From Curvularia sp. ZM96 (lineage: Eukaryota; Ascomycota; Dothideomycetes; Pleosporales; Pleosporaceae): a DNA stretch of 64,000 nucleotides. The notes under the pieces are model-generated. The model did not search any database and was not told the DNA's origin. It saw nothing but the letters and a program-made list of their open reading frames with translations. The stretch is taken from NCBI GenBank assembly GCA_022457065.1, contig JAJGBQ010000002.1:3162001-3226000 (forward strand), in the 5' to 3' direction. This document shows positions 25,723 through 36,815 of the stretch, in pieces (positions within the stretch are counted from its first letter, which is position 1; every line of letters starts with the position of its first letter). The translations under genes were made by a program, and so were the position numbers.

Positions 25723-27498
25723 TTAGAACACCGGGACTCTCAAGCCACAGCAGTCGATCTCGCTGCCCTTGACCCCGACCGTGCGTCCAAAGTAGAGGCT
25801 GCCAAACTCTTGCACAAATGCCCGGTCCGCTTCTGACCAAGTATCCAGCCCCATCCGTGACAGATCGTCTCTGTCAATGATCAGTCCCTCTCCCTCGTCA
25901 TCATCCTCATCGTCCCGTTCGCCTTGCTGGTCAGCCTCGATAATTTGCGATAAGGATTGTATGAGCAACGACGACTGGCGGTGAAAGTAGGCGATGATGG
26001 CCGTCTCCAATGACTGCGAGTACTCCGCCAAATCACCAATGAGCTCTCGGTCCGCCTCTCGCTCTGCAGCCGCATATGCATCCTTTTCTCCTGCAGAAGC
26101 CCACCACATGTAGCCCATGTATGCAAGCCGCGACCAAGTCATGGGCTCAACCATCGTGTCATCGTATGTCTCGTTGAACTCGTCATTTGCGCGCTTGGTA
26201 TCGACCTCTTCGCGTGACAGCAGCGGCGCGGTATCGTCGTTTTCTTCGTCCGTATACGGCTCGGGTGCTGTCTGCGGCCGATTTCGCTGTTTGTAGAGTT
26301 CCTTGTGCAGGATCTTGAACCGCTCAACATCTCGCTGGCTGGCTTTGATCAAGCTGCCGTCGCTCGTCCGTATCCGTGGCCAGCGTCGCTCTTGTGGCGG
26401 TGCGTCGTATGTGTGTGGTAGTTCAACTATGATGTCGTACAACTTTGGCTTTGTGGATATGATTTCATCGGTGGTACAGGCCACCCAGCCTGTCGACGAC
26501 TCGGCGCCTGGTGTATGTCCGCCGTGCCTTGGGCTGCTTAGGTCTTCGAGGTAAGGTATATCATGGACGCCAACAGAGAAGAGACAAGGCAGACGCAGCA
26601 GTTCTTCGGTGCCAGGCGTGAGATGTTCCGTATCGCGCGGCGATATGCTTGAGAGGATGGAGAGGTTGTATACTAGTCAAGTCAGCGTTACGGTCAAACA
26701 AGGCACTACAGAGCCACCCGGAACCTACCAAATTCGCAAGCCGTCCTGACTGGCGGAATGCCCACAAACATGATCCTCTTCCTCAGTAGCGCTGCCTGCT
26801 GCAACCGGAACACCAACGGTCCAAACACATCCAGAAAGCGCTGAATGGACAGTGCAGGGTGGTACTTGGGGAGACTCTCCTCGTCCTTTAGAACAGCGGT
26901 TACGGTTGAAATAGCACGCGCCCTACTGTGCCCTTTCGCCTCACCATCTGAAGCTTCAGAAGCTGCCTGCATATGGCTCTCCCTCTGCTCACGCCAGAAT
27001 TCTTCCAGGGGTGCTACCGTCTCTGTGTCGTCGGCCAATGCCGCAGCCAGCTTCTCCAGGCGGCCGGCCAGCAGCCATGCTCTTCCCAGCCGTCCAAATT
27101 CACCCTCCTTTTTAACGAGTATGCCTACAGAAACGAAATTGGCATTGCGCTCCTCGGCGCCTGCGTCGCCCTTTGCAAACGCGCTAAGGCCGGCGTAGCC
27201 TTCGTGTGTGAAGTAGACGAGATCATTCTGCACCGAGTGCAGCCCGGAAGGCAGTGATTTGTATTCGACGGCGTTTTCGAGCGTGATGTCCGGGGTTGCG
27301 GTGCGTTTCCACGAGACGGTATACCTGTGGCTGTTCAGCGCATAGCTCCGTGAGGTACTCAGGCAGCAGGATGGATAGCTGTCGCATGACGTACCCGACC
27401 TTTTTGTCGAACTTGATGAGAAACAATGCTTCTACACTGGGCGCATCCTCGCCGTGCGAGTCTACGTTTGTCGCGCTCGACTGGGTCGAAGCCGACAT
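25723..27498 (-). CDS. DENND11/LCHN-like protein (DUF2347-DUF4484 type)
   Basis: Three exons (27498-27395, 27324-26729, 26672-25723) join in frame to 549 residues. After a short acidic leader, FLIKFDKKVGY (split by the first intron) leads to VSWKR and EYKSLPSGLHSVQNDLVYF, the N-terminal signature of the LCHN/DENND11 family as I recall it. Later blocks are SIQRFLDVFGPLVFRLQQAAL and RIMFVGIPPVRTACEFVYNLSILSS, resembling a DENN-type module, then a C-terminal region with acidic stretches and YSQSLETAIIAYFHRQSSLL. DENN proteins act on Rab GTPases in membrane traffic; the fungal members (yeast Anr2 is one I associate) are little studied. The family call is moderately sure, the function an inference. 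Confidence 0.7.
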
Positions 27499-27983
27499 GG
27501 TGGCTGATGCGATTGAAGGTTTGGCTGCTGCGCGGCTGGTGATGCAACGGCTGCCAGGGCGGTTCGCTTAGGAGAGGGGAATTGCCCCGGCCGCGAACTC
27601 CACGTTATCCACTTGCCGTCTCAGCCGAGAGCATTAATGTCTACTATTGTTTTCCATGCGTTGCAACATGAGCTGAACATATAACAATAAGTTTAGCTTT
27701 GGCATTTTTTAAACTATCTTGTAAACTCTTTCTCAAATTACTTTTGAAATTTTAATCTAATATTATAACTTATCTCAAGGCGAAGCCTTAGCAATAAGGC
27801 GCTGGCCTATCACAGCCTTAGTTAGATTCACCATTACATTCATTACTAACTAGGGGACAATGAACGACTTGAGCCATTCACGCACGGACACGGTACGTTA
27901 GAGGGAGCCGCTGTAGGATGAAGGTAGTATTGAAAACAATGGCAATATGTATGCCTGCGTGGAAACACATCTTAGCAAACCCT
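27499..27983. other. AT-rich intergenic spacer with dispersed-repeat copy
   Basis: From about 27630 the base composition becomes AT-rich, marking the start of accessory DNA. It contains one copy of the short element listed at 27776-27816. Confidence 0.6.
27776..27816. repeat. short dispersed element, copy 1
   Basis: About 41 bases including AAGGCGAAGCC, then GGCGCTGGCC and ATCACA. The same blocks in the same order and spacing occur at 58996-59038. Two copies in otherwise unrelated AT-rich DNA suggest the end of a transposon or a small repeat family. Too short to classify. Confidence 0.55.
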
Positions 27984-29045
27984 CTATTCGGGTTTGTCAT
28001 CCCCAACTAACTCTATATACATCTCCGGCTCTTCAATGGGATTTCCATTCTCATCAATGCGGTTTCCATCCTTGTCAATAAGATTCCCATCCTCATCGAT
28101 GAGGTTTCCATTCTGATCAAGGAATTGCATCGGGGCAGTTCGAAGGTAGCCATCCTTCGGGCCTTTTTGCTTCAATTTCTAATTCTTCAATCAGCCTCGA
28201 CAAACTTCTAGGATAAAATGTCCATGTGCGTTGCTGTAAGTATTCTCCCCAAAGAGAAGCCACTTACATTGCTCCAGAATTTCGAGCTTGGTCTGAATTG
28301 TACGCCGGTAAACGAGATGGCGTATCCACCCGGCTCCTGCTAGTTTTTAGTACGAACATTGTTGTACAATGGAACAAAGTATACCCACGTCATATACTAT
28401 GTGTTCATCGATGTCGAACTGAACTTCGCGCGAACCATTAAGCCCAATCTTGCCGAGGTTTGTTGCGCCGACTTCGAATCCGGCATCGAATTTATTACCG
28501 GTCTTGTTCCACATTGCAATATCACACTTCTCCGTAACCCATGTGGCCATGATGATCCAGACGCCAAACTCCGCAATCTGTTGTTTGTGCTGAGCAGTCA
28601 AGGTCTCCATGTTGTCTTTGATCCAGGCTTCAATTATTGCGGGGGCTTTGGTATCAAATCTTTTGTGCACCACATTTGGTGATACGACCACACCTGCACC
28701 GGCCTTTGCAGTGCTTCCTACCGCGGCATTGGCTCCTACGTCCACAGGTGCTTGAGCAGCGAGTCCGGAAACCTCTGCTTTGACGCCAAAGCCATGACCC
28801 TCGTTTTTTTCGACCACCTTTTTCTTCCATTTGCACACGGTCGGCTCCACCAGATTGAGCGGCTTGGTAGGAGGGACGTACCCGTCAGATTCATTGATAG
28901 CAGTGAGATCAGTAATCGATTCCCACTGTCCGCTTTTGTTAAAGAAGCCGCAAGAGCCTGGATGGAAGATTTTGTCTTTGGGTGGCGTGTACAAGAAGGT
29001 GCCTTCAGTGCACTTGCTCATGAGGGTTGCGTATGCTAGATCCAT
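27984..29045 (-). CDS. unrecognised protein with C-terminal octapeptide repeats; possible gasdermin-like protein
   Basis: Three exons (29045-28389, 28336-28268, 28178-27984) join in frame to 306 residues. No signal peptide. The first 240 residues run from a segment HPGSCGFFNKSGQWESITDL, through an Ala/Gly/Val-rich strand-like stretch (VSGLAAQAPVDVGANAAVG), to EFGVWIIMATWVTEKCDIAMW. The order of these blocks loosely recalls the gasdermin pore-forming N-domain and fungal relatives such as RCD-1, but I could not align them, so this is only a hypothesis. The last 40 residues hold about four tandem octapeptides of form (D/Q)(N/D)GN(L/R/P)I(D/E)(E/K). In fungi, gasdermin genes often sit beside a protease gene; none is seen here. 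Otherwise it is an orphan cytosolic protein. Confidence 0.6.
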
Positions 29046-30439
29046 TTCGCTGTCGTGGGTGTTTATGAATGTAAAAGACCAGAATGAGGATACAAATGAC
29101 TTGATTAAGATTGACTAACTTCGCACCTACGTAACACTACTTATACAGTGGTGCAAGCTACTTACCACGATAAAAAGAAAAGTCTTGATTGCTATTAACT
29201 GGCGATCGCTGTCTTCAGATTGTCGTGCCATGGCCGTGGTAGCCAAGTTGATCCCGATAGTCATCGCCGAACAAAATATACAGTGGCGCGAAGGTGTGGG
29301 TAAAGGAGGGGCCACGTCAAGGTATTACTAACCAGATCCTGATAGCTAGTTCTACATATTCTGGGGCATGGCAAGGGAATCGCAGATCACACTTACGCCA
29401 ACTGACTAGTTAGCTGCCTATCCTTACTAGGACCTTGTATTCACCACGAACATGTCTGGAGATACAACCTGTTAATCTGTCAGGGAGTAGAAAATCCCTT
29501 GAATTTAGATATGCCAAAGTACGTTAGGCTGAACTTCATTGAGGATTTCGCTCATGTCGTGAAAAATTTCAACTAGTTAGTTATTTTAGACTTCTAATCA
29601 ATATCCTGGATGTAGAGTTGGTAAGTAGTAGCTTTCGATGATGTTATTGTTTCGTCAGAAAGCTGTCATATTTCAAGGGCTGCGTTACTGGGCGCTCTTC
29701 TGATAGCTGAGTGGCACTTCTATAAGCTTACATACCCTACGCGTGTGTCGGTTACTCTGCTGAGACCCATCAAAAATCATGATAACCCACCACAGCTCTG
29801 CGCAGGGACGAACTTAAAAGTCAAGCGTAGCAACGATTTGCGCTTTGCCAACCAATCTGTTCGCTTCCCCATGCTAGCTTGTGCCCCAACAAACTTTCAG
29901 CTCAAGGTTACGACTCAGAAGCTGCTGGAACGCAGGCTCGAAGGCTTGAATATGCCGCTTAGTCGCCACCGTAATTCTCAGGTAGCCGGCGCAGAAGAGC
30001 TGGGCATCAACATAGCGGACCACAATCCCAAAGCGACCCTTCAACGCACCAGTCGGTGCCAGCACCCGCTGATCGTCCGGCCCGTCCAGCGACGGCGCCA
30101 GGAATAGAATAGTCAAGAAGTTAGCTTGGTTGTCACCCAGTGGGGGTCCCACACCACGCTGCGCAAGTCAGGGATGGCCTTAGTAGCTGCTCCTTACACC
30201 ATGTTGTTCAGCGTGTTATAGGCTACTAATAAGTGGTAAGTGGTAGAGAGGTTCTTAGCGAGTGAAATTGCTCGCTCAGTCCTAATGCAGTTATTTTTGG
30301 AGCCTGCGATCCTAATGGCAATTCTTCGAATTCCTAGGCAAAGATTATAATTGGTGTAAAGCTAGGTAGTTATCCTGAGAATCAGCTCGGTGGGGTAGAG
30401 TTGGCCACCCTACTGATATCAACTTTGAAGCTACCCACC
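29046..30439. other. gene-poor accessory DNA
   Basis: Promoter side of the octapeptide-repeat gene, then AT-rich DNA with many stops in all frames. An open pair of opposing frames at 29745-30152 has no identifiable domain and may be decayed transposon sequence. It leads into the transposase relic. Confidence 0.45.
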
Positions 30440-30730
30440 ACTACGACGCGTCTGTTATGGCTAATCCTGGGGTTGCAGTACAGTCTACTATCCGTGATTA
30501 TCATGCTGGTGTTTATTTGACACAAAAGTCCGCCGCTGACGCGCATGGCGTTCCGCGATCAACGCTTCGGTACCAGCTCGCTGGGCGGCTCTAGCCGCCA
30601 TAGCCCACCAGTACTCCGTAGTAGTAGTGATTATCACCAGAACAACAAGCTAAGCTTGTGGATTAGATTCTACACGAGAATTGCGTCATGCACCCCTCCG
30701 CAAAATGGCTACTCGGATACTCCACTAAAA
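30440..30730 (+). pseudogene. decayed pogo/Fot1-type transposase, N-terminal fragment
   Basis: Plus-strand translation gives STIRDYHAGVYLTQKSAADAHG followed by VPRSTLRYQLAGRL, the psq/pogo helix-turn-helix layout of Fot1-like DDE transposases. It is followed after several stops by LSPEQQAKLVD-stop-ILHENC, matching the second DNA-binding part, where the usual reading is VDWIL. The Trp codon is now TAG. At least six stops interrupt the frame, including CTCTAG and CATAGC contexts. The catalytic DDE domain could not be identified downstream. TGG-to-TAG change is the type produced by repeat-induced point mutation. It is non-functional. Confidence 0.72.
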
Positions 30731-31562
30731 GGGTGACATTTATTCACTAGGCCATTGATAGATGCCCAGCCTCCTACGCCGTAACCCACAGCATCTCGCT
30801 CGCACACGTTACTGCTGTTAGCTAAGCAAGCAAGCAAAGTAACTGGCGCTGTAGCGCTATCTATACCTGCAACGCTGGAGTCTCGTAAATTACAAGCAGA
30901 TGAGCTATTCTCTCTGCGCTTTCTGCAAGGCTGCTAATCGTTGACCAATCTTGTCCGTATTAATTTGTCTAGATGGTCTCGCTAGGCATGGAGGGGATTG
31001 GGGAGCGGTTAAGCGCCAAGCAGAGGAGGGGATTGATCTTTATTGTGTTGCCTAGGCTGCACGAGCATTGATTCCCCTAGGAAAGGGCGCGAGTGCTACG
31101 CTATACAATGCTGAGCCTTCTGATACGGCAAACCCTTTCCGTCCGAGCCTGCTGCCAAACGAGGAATTGTATCCTCCTCATTAATGCTCGCAGGCGAAGC
31201 GAACCCCACTCACGAACAGCACCGTTCACCAAGATATGCTACCGTGGGCATGTGGAGGAGATGGCTCATTCCTACCCTGATCTTGCGCTGGAGGCGACGA
31301 TTTGTACATATGGCCAAAAAGAAGGTTGCTGGATGCAGCTATAGTAGTGTAGTATCTTGCCGAACATAGCTACCCCCGCATCTTTGCTAGTACTCCTCCC
31401 CCACAAACATGGATGATGCAAATGCCTTAAGGCCCTCGGACGTCAAGCGACGACCAGATGTAAAGCGTGACAATTCCTTCTTCCATCTCCCCCCGCAAAG
31501 ACGGCGTGAAAAGAACTCCAGCAAGACCACCTCTTGGCACTTTAGACTTCTAGTGTAGTCTT
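30731..31562. other. gene-poor accessory DNA
   Basis: Probably the remainder of the decayed transposon. I could not recognise catalytic motifs or terminal inverted repeats. No gene supported. Confidence 0.4.
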
Positions 31563-32003
31563 TCAATCCGAGTCATCGTAGAAGATCTGTGCTATTCTAT
31601 CTTCATTTCTGAGCCTCGTAGTAAACACAGCAACCGCGCCAGCCGGGAAGTCTTTGATGGCAGCTGTCAGCGTGGCCTGACTTCTGATAGCCAGGTGTTG
31701 CTGGTGGCGTGGCGAGAGGTACAGCGTGTCCGTGAAGCGAAAGCCGGCATGGTCACTATATGTATGCGCTTCTTCGGTGAGAAACTCCCACGATAGCGTC
31801 CCGTCGTATGAGACTTCCTCAGGGTCGAGCTCAGCTATGACCTTATCAGGCTTGTCGAACAGAACTCGAACGAATTGAATCTTTCTCAGTCGGTGAGAAG
31901 AGGGTTTGGTGGTATGGTCGTCGGTACCAAAGCTGTTCATGAAGTGCACCCCCTTCATGCCTGCGTCGTTGTAGGGATTGTGATGGGAGTTGTGTGTCGT
32001 CAT
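31563..32003 (-). CDS. hypothetical protein, 146 residues
   Basis: An intronless frame from the ATG at 32003; further upstream codons lead only to a GTG start. The product begins with a His/Asn-rich stretch (TTHNSHHNPYND) and then looks like a compact folded protein with RKIQFVRVLFDKPDKVIAEL and a final strand-rich part with AVAVFTTRLRNEDRIAQIFY. No signal peptide, membrane segment or known motif. Codon pattern and amino-acid mix look protein-like rather than random. It lies between transposon debris and the sugar transporter. Function unknown; moderate confidence that it is a gene. Confidence 0.5.
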   Translation of the reverse strand: MTTHNSHHNPYNDAGMKGVHFMNSFGTDDHTTKPSSHRLRKIQFVRVLFDKPDKVIAELDPEEVSYDGTLSWEFLTEEAHTYSDHAGFRFTDTLYLSPRHQQHLAIRSQATLTAAIKDFPAGAVAVFTTRLRNEDRIAQIFYDDSD

Positions 32004-32847
32004 GGTCTCCGTATGAGAAGGGGAAGTTGCGTTGAGATGAAGAGTTGACAGGTAGGGAGTAAGGTCCGAAGTTTGATTGAGCGAATTGGTGTTATCTGCT
32101 TCTGACTGCGGGTGAGTGAGCACTATAAACAATGAGCGCACATGGTGTGCACTAGGCAGTTACTGACTGCAAACAAGCCACGCGCACACATGCTCTCACC
32201 CTCACTTTCTCTTTGGTACTCTTCGACTAGATGATGGCGACGCGGGATTGTGCCGAACGAATAAACCAGGCTTCAGGAAGCGTACGTGCGTGCGTGTTGT
32301 GCGTGCGTGCGTGGATGTGTGTGTAAGAGAAAGAGGGAGAGTGTGTGTGGGATAAGGAAAGAGAAGGAGCGAGAAAATGAGGGAGGCCATGCAAACGAAC
32401 CCTCGCGCCTTCCACGCCTTCACTACAAGCAAACACCTGGCCTCTGCCTCACTCCTGCCTCACTCCAACCTCACTCCAAGACCTTACTAATCATTTTCCT
32501 CCCGCAGGAAACACTAACCTACCAATTCTCCACTCTCAGCCTGCATAGTTCTGCAAGATATATATGAATAGGTGATTTGATACTCCTAAAGGCAGGGTTG
32601 GTGTTCTGCAGCATATACCGTAGTTTTGAGGATGATTGCATTGTTTATATGCAAACAAATCTCACTGCTACTTCACTCGTATGATGGAACGCGGTCAGAG
32701 AATAATTAAGCACAACGATATAATTGGGTATTAACAGATAGAAGAAACTGAATCATCACAGCATAGAATAATGAGCAGTCTCCCACTCTTCATCGCATCC
32801 TCCCCCATCATACCGCAACTTCACTCCCCATTTTCCCCAAAACTTAT
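32004..32847. other. intergenic spacer with GT-rich simple repeat
   Basis: Between two minus-strand genes. Imperfect GTGC/GTGT repeats occur at about 32283-32325, followed by GA-rich DNA. Nothing else seen. Confidence 0.5.
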
Positions 32848-34815
32848 CTAAACCTTAGTCGCAGCATCCTCGACCCTCTCAGGGCTCTGCTCCAATCCCT
32901 TCTTACTCTCAAACTGTCCCCTTTCGGCATTACGCGTAGAGGTGTACTCGACCTTGGTCTTGTACGCAGGAATACCCCTCATAAACATCTCTTCGACATC
33001 CTCGAGCGTCTTACCCGCTGTCTCGGGGAAAAGGAAGAAAGTGTGGATCGCCATGGCAGCACAGAAGCAGCCAAAGATGAGGTATACCTTCCACTGGATG
33101 TTGACAAAAGCCGGAGGAACAAAGTATGAGAGGGCAAAGTTGAAGATCCAGTTTGCGGACGTGCACAGCGCGACGGCCTTGCCACGGATACGCAGGGGAA
33201 AGATTTCAGGTGGGTAGACCCAGGAAGCTGGGCCCCATGTGGGTGCGTAAGAAGCGACGAAGAGGTAGGTGCAAGCGATGACGGCCTTTGCGGGAGCACC
33301 GCCAATTTCCCATGATTGCTCGGCAATGTTGTTGAGACCGCCTGGTGGCGCTGCGTGACCATAGGTAGCCATGAGTCCGGCGTTGGCGAACATCCAGGTC
33401 ATCATGAGGATAGCACCAATGACGAACATGGGTCGGCGGCCCCAGCGGTCCATGAACACAAGGGCCGGGACAGTCATGAGCACATTGATTATATATTGGA
33501 TGGAACTGGAAACCAGGTTGATGTTTCCGGTGAGGCCTGCCATTCCGAAGACGTATGTAATGTAGTACCTAGGATGGTTAGCGTCCAATTTACAAAACGT
33601 GATTCTCTATCTCTCCCACAACTAGTGAAACCGGAAAACGAGCGGCTTGAAAAACCACCATGCGTTATTACTTTTAAAAGTAGCTGTATTTGTCACAGTT
33701 ACCTTTTATTATGTTGACAGCGAAGGCGAGCTCGTTTTGATTTTCCGGTTTTACTGGTTGTGGGAGAGTCTAGGTACGTACATCATAACGTTCATGCCAG
33801 TAAGCTGGGACCATATCTGTGTGAAAACACCAATATGGAGACGGTTAATCATGTTGGGCTTAAACAGCTCCATGAAGGAGACATCGGCATTCTGGCGTTC
33901 AAACTCAATTGCCTGGCGGATTTCGTCCATTTCAAGCTTGACAAATGGGCTGTTAGGGTCACCCTTGCCGTGGACAAGAGTAAGGACAGCGGCAGTCTCT
34001 TCCCAGCGGTCATGGCGGGCAAGCCAACGTGGCGATTCGGGGAGGAATATGAGGCCAAAACCCAGAATTATGGCGGGAATCATCTGGAGGGCCCATGGAA
34101 CACGGAAAGCCTTGGGTCCGTCCAGAAAAGTGCAGCCATAGGAGATGTAGAACATTATTAAGATTCCCCAGGTAATCGACCACTGCGTTAAAATAATGAT
34201 TAGAAAATGCAGAAACACACTCAAGGGGTTGATAACTTACCTGTTGGCTTCCGACGACACGACCACGGCGAGACGGTGGGGCCAGCTCAGAGATGTAGAC
34301 GGGAACTTGAGCAGAGCAGATACCGACAGAGAGACCGTTGATAAAGCGACCGACGATGAGCATGCCAATGTTCTGAGCAGCGCAAGAAATTATTGATCCG
34401 ATGACCCAAATGAGACAGCCGATCTGGATAGCGCGGCGACGGCCCAGCTTGTCCGTGAGGTAACCAGAGACGAGAGCACCAACAAAGGAGCCACCAGGCA
34501 TGCTATGTCCTGTTAGAACTGGGGAAGTATGACTGTTGGTGGTGTGGACACTTACCTGGCGGTGATACCACCCTGCACGTTCGCCGTAGGCCCAGAGCAT
34601 GCCTCTTCAGGGCCGGTAAAAGGCGGGCCCGAAGGACCTTGGTTAAAGTAACAGCGGTATTGTGGAGTTGGCAGACTGTCAATGTCAGTATTTGTCATTT
34701 CTAATAAGTCGTAGTGGAATTACATTGCACTCATCGAACTGATGTCGAAACCAAACAGGCCACCGCCAATGACCGCAATGGCGGTGATGCCGTAGATGTT
34801 GCCGATCTGATACAT
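32848..34815 (-). CDS. MFS sugar transporter (hexose/quinate permease type)
   Basis: Six exons (34815-34724, 34675-34556, 34502-34241, 34182-33782, 33568-32848; the first two joined by a short intron) give 531 residues in frame. Twelve hydrophobic segments are expected. The MFS signatures are GYLTDKLGRRRAI after helix 2, GLSVGICSAQVPVYISELAP, the PESPRWLARHDR motif before the central loop, MDRWGRRPMF after helix 8, and a closing LFPETAGKTLEDVEEMF. It is a plasma-membrane proton-coupled or facilitative sugar transporter; the substrate cannot be told (glucose- and quinate-type share these motifs). The intron at 33569-33781 is 213 bp against about 50 bp for its neighbours, because it contains a MITE (see 33611). 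Confidence 0.92.
33611..33768. mobile_element. MITE copy 1, inside a sugar-transporter intron
   Basis: A 158-bp element with terminal inverted repeats of about 27 bp: it starts CTCTCCCACAACTAGTGAAA and ends with the near-exact reverse complement ...GGTTGTGGGAGAG. TA dinucleotides flank it on both sides (33608-33609 and 33771-33772), a possible target-site duplication, though the two ends differ by a base there. Removing it leaves about 55 bp of intron. It has no coding capacity. The interior carries an ACTTTTAAAAGTAG palindrome and a TGTCACAGT block shared with the other copies. Confidence 0.85.
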
Positions 34816-36269
34816 GGTGCCCGTTCTTGTCTCGTCAACCAATCCTGAGCAGGTATGTATTCAAGAAAGCCAGAGGCTGAACAGGCGTGGTTCAAGAACA
34901 AGTGTTGATGAGGGGCACACGAGGACTTAAATGTCTTGGTGCCCCAGGACCATGGATAAGGCGGGCAAGCCAGGTCGGAGCAATGTGGGAGCCCCGCAAC
35001 GGACATGTCGCTGTCCCAGGCATCGGTACTGCTGCTTGGGCTGTCGGGAGACACACCTGCACTGATGTGCTACCGAGGTTGGTATAGCCTCCGAGCAGCC
35101 AGGCAGTGATTGGGCCCGAGTGAGACGTGGATCTAGTAGCAGAACGAATAAATGTCAAGCTTGACACAGCCGGGGCAAGTTAGTGCTTGTGTTGCGACTC
35201 GCGGCTGGGGGTAATTGATGCCGAGGCGACGGCAGCGGCGACGGCGACAGGTTGGAAGCAGGGTTACGAAAAGCCGCATGCTGGGCGATGGAAAGACAAT
35301 GAGGGTCCAATCATGATCCTTAGCCATCTTTTGTAGTTTGGTCGTACCAGATGTTGTCCTTGGCTTCTCCTATGGCGGGCACTGTCCCCTGGGATCCCAA
35401 CTGCCAGCACTCCGCACTCCGCAAAAAGTCGCTCTCCAGGTCTCCGGACTCCAGACACCCACAGTTTCTGTCACCCCAAGGGCAACCCCATTCAGGCACA
35501 GAGATTTTTTTTTCGCGCACGTCCAGTGGGCCTGGTTACAATTCGCGCGGTGATGAGGTTCCCACTGATGACGTCGCCGCATCACCATCAGAAACGGCAT
35601 GCAGCCACTCAGCTATCCAGCCACGGTATTAGGCCCGCTTTTATTACTGGAGCCAATGTTGCAGTCGGCGTCGATGTTGGCGCCTCCCGTCGAGCGCGTC
35701 GTTCAAGCTTCGTGCCGAGTCCCGCTTAAGCCTGGAGCCCGTTGCTGGCTTCTTACAAGCTTCGACAAGTCTTCGGTGACGGCCGTGGCGCGCTGTGTTT
35801 CGGTTGGTCCAGGGCTCACGTCATGCCTACCGTATTTCTGGCGTTGAAGGAATATCCGGCCTCGTGTTTCTAGCGCATGCTATGCGGAGACAATGCAGCT
35901 GGTTATCCGGAGTTAGCGACAACGTGGTTCCGATGCGAGAGTGGAGTCTTCCACACAGCCTGGAGAGACGACAGGTGGAGAAGGAGAAGAAACACGAGGA
36001 GAAGCTAAAGCGATCGAAACGCTCTGTAGGACCGCACTTGTCGACATCGTATACGTAGTTTTCCCTGCACCCGGTATCAATTCATCTCTCGTATCTTCAC
36101 ACGAAGGCTGTATTGTATTTATCTATACGTGACGTCCATGGCTGTTGGTGGTGAGGAGTGAGGCGTAATCAAGCAAAGCGGATGTATTTCCCGAGTCGGC
36201 CCTTGTCGAGTCGATCCAAGCCACCCGCATCATCTCCACACTGGCCTGGTTATCGGAACAGGGTGATTG
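34816..36269. other. intergenic, no gene supported
   Basis: Promoter of the sugar transporter, then GC-richer DNA with only chance frames (several overlapping at 35264-35729). I see nothing else. Confidence 0.4.
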
Positions 36270-36495
36270 CTCTCCCGCGACCAGTAAAGTCGGAAAATGA
36301 ACACAGCAAACAATAACTCTGACAACTACCGCTACTCTTGAAAGCTGGGTTGTAGGTGCTAAGAATATAGTAAATGATATAACTGTCACAACTACAGTTA
36401 CACCAAAAGTAGAACTATAAGTGCTAAGGAAACAGTAAATGATAGATAGCTGTGACAACTACAGCCCTTTTCCGGGCTGACCAGTTGTGGGAGGG
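36270..36495. mobile_element. MITE copy 2
   Basis: About 226 bp with inverted ends: CTCTCCCGCGACCAGTAAAG at the left and GACCAGTTGTGGGAGGG at the right. The interior contains CTGTGACAACTACAG-type blocks in both orientations, as in the other copies, and looks like a nested or partly duplicated member. Non-coding. It lies just 3' of the broken gene at 36816. Confidence 0.75.
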
Positions 36496-36815
36496 CCACC
36501 TGTGCTCCACCCGCTTGGATCCATGGCCGTTTTTCTTTGCGTCCATGTGACCAAGCATTCGAGTTGGTCAGCCAGGCCGAGGCCCGAGTTATTTTGGGCA
36601 TGGGGCAGACGAAACCATCAGTCATATCAACGTCTTGTTCGCACCCTGAGGGGTGCAAATCTCTCGTGATATTGGAGATGCATTGTTTGCAGCATTCACA
36701 ATGATCACCACGATATTATACACTAACAGCATGTGCAAATATATAAGAGTGTACATTAAGATTACTACGAGAACCTTCAGGCTACTTCACCATCGCCACC
36801 ATCGAACCGTATACC

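Noticed and set aside
33569..33781. Long intron as a possible hidden exon or regulatory RNA
   Set aside because: The extra length is fully explained by the MITE with inverted ends.
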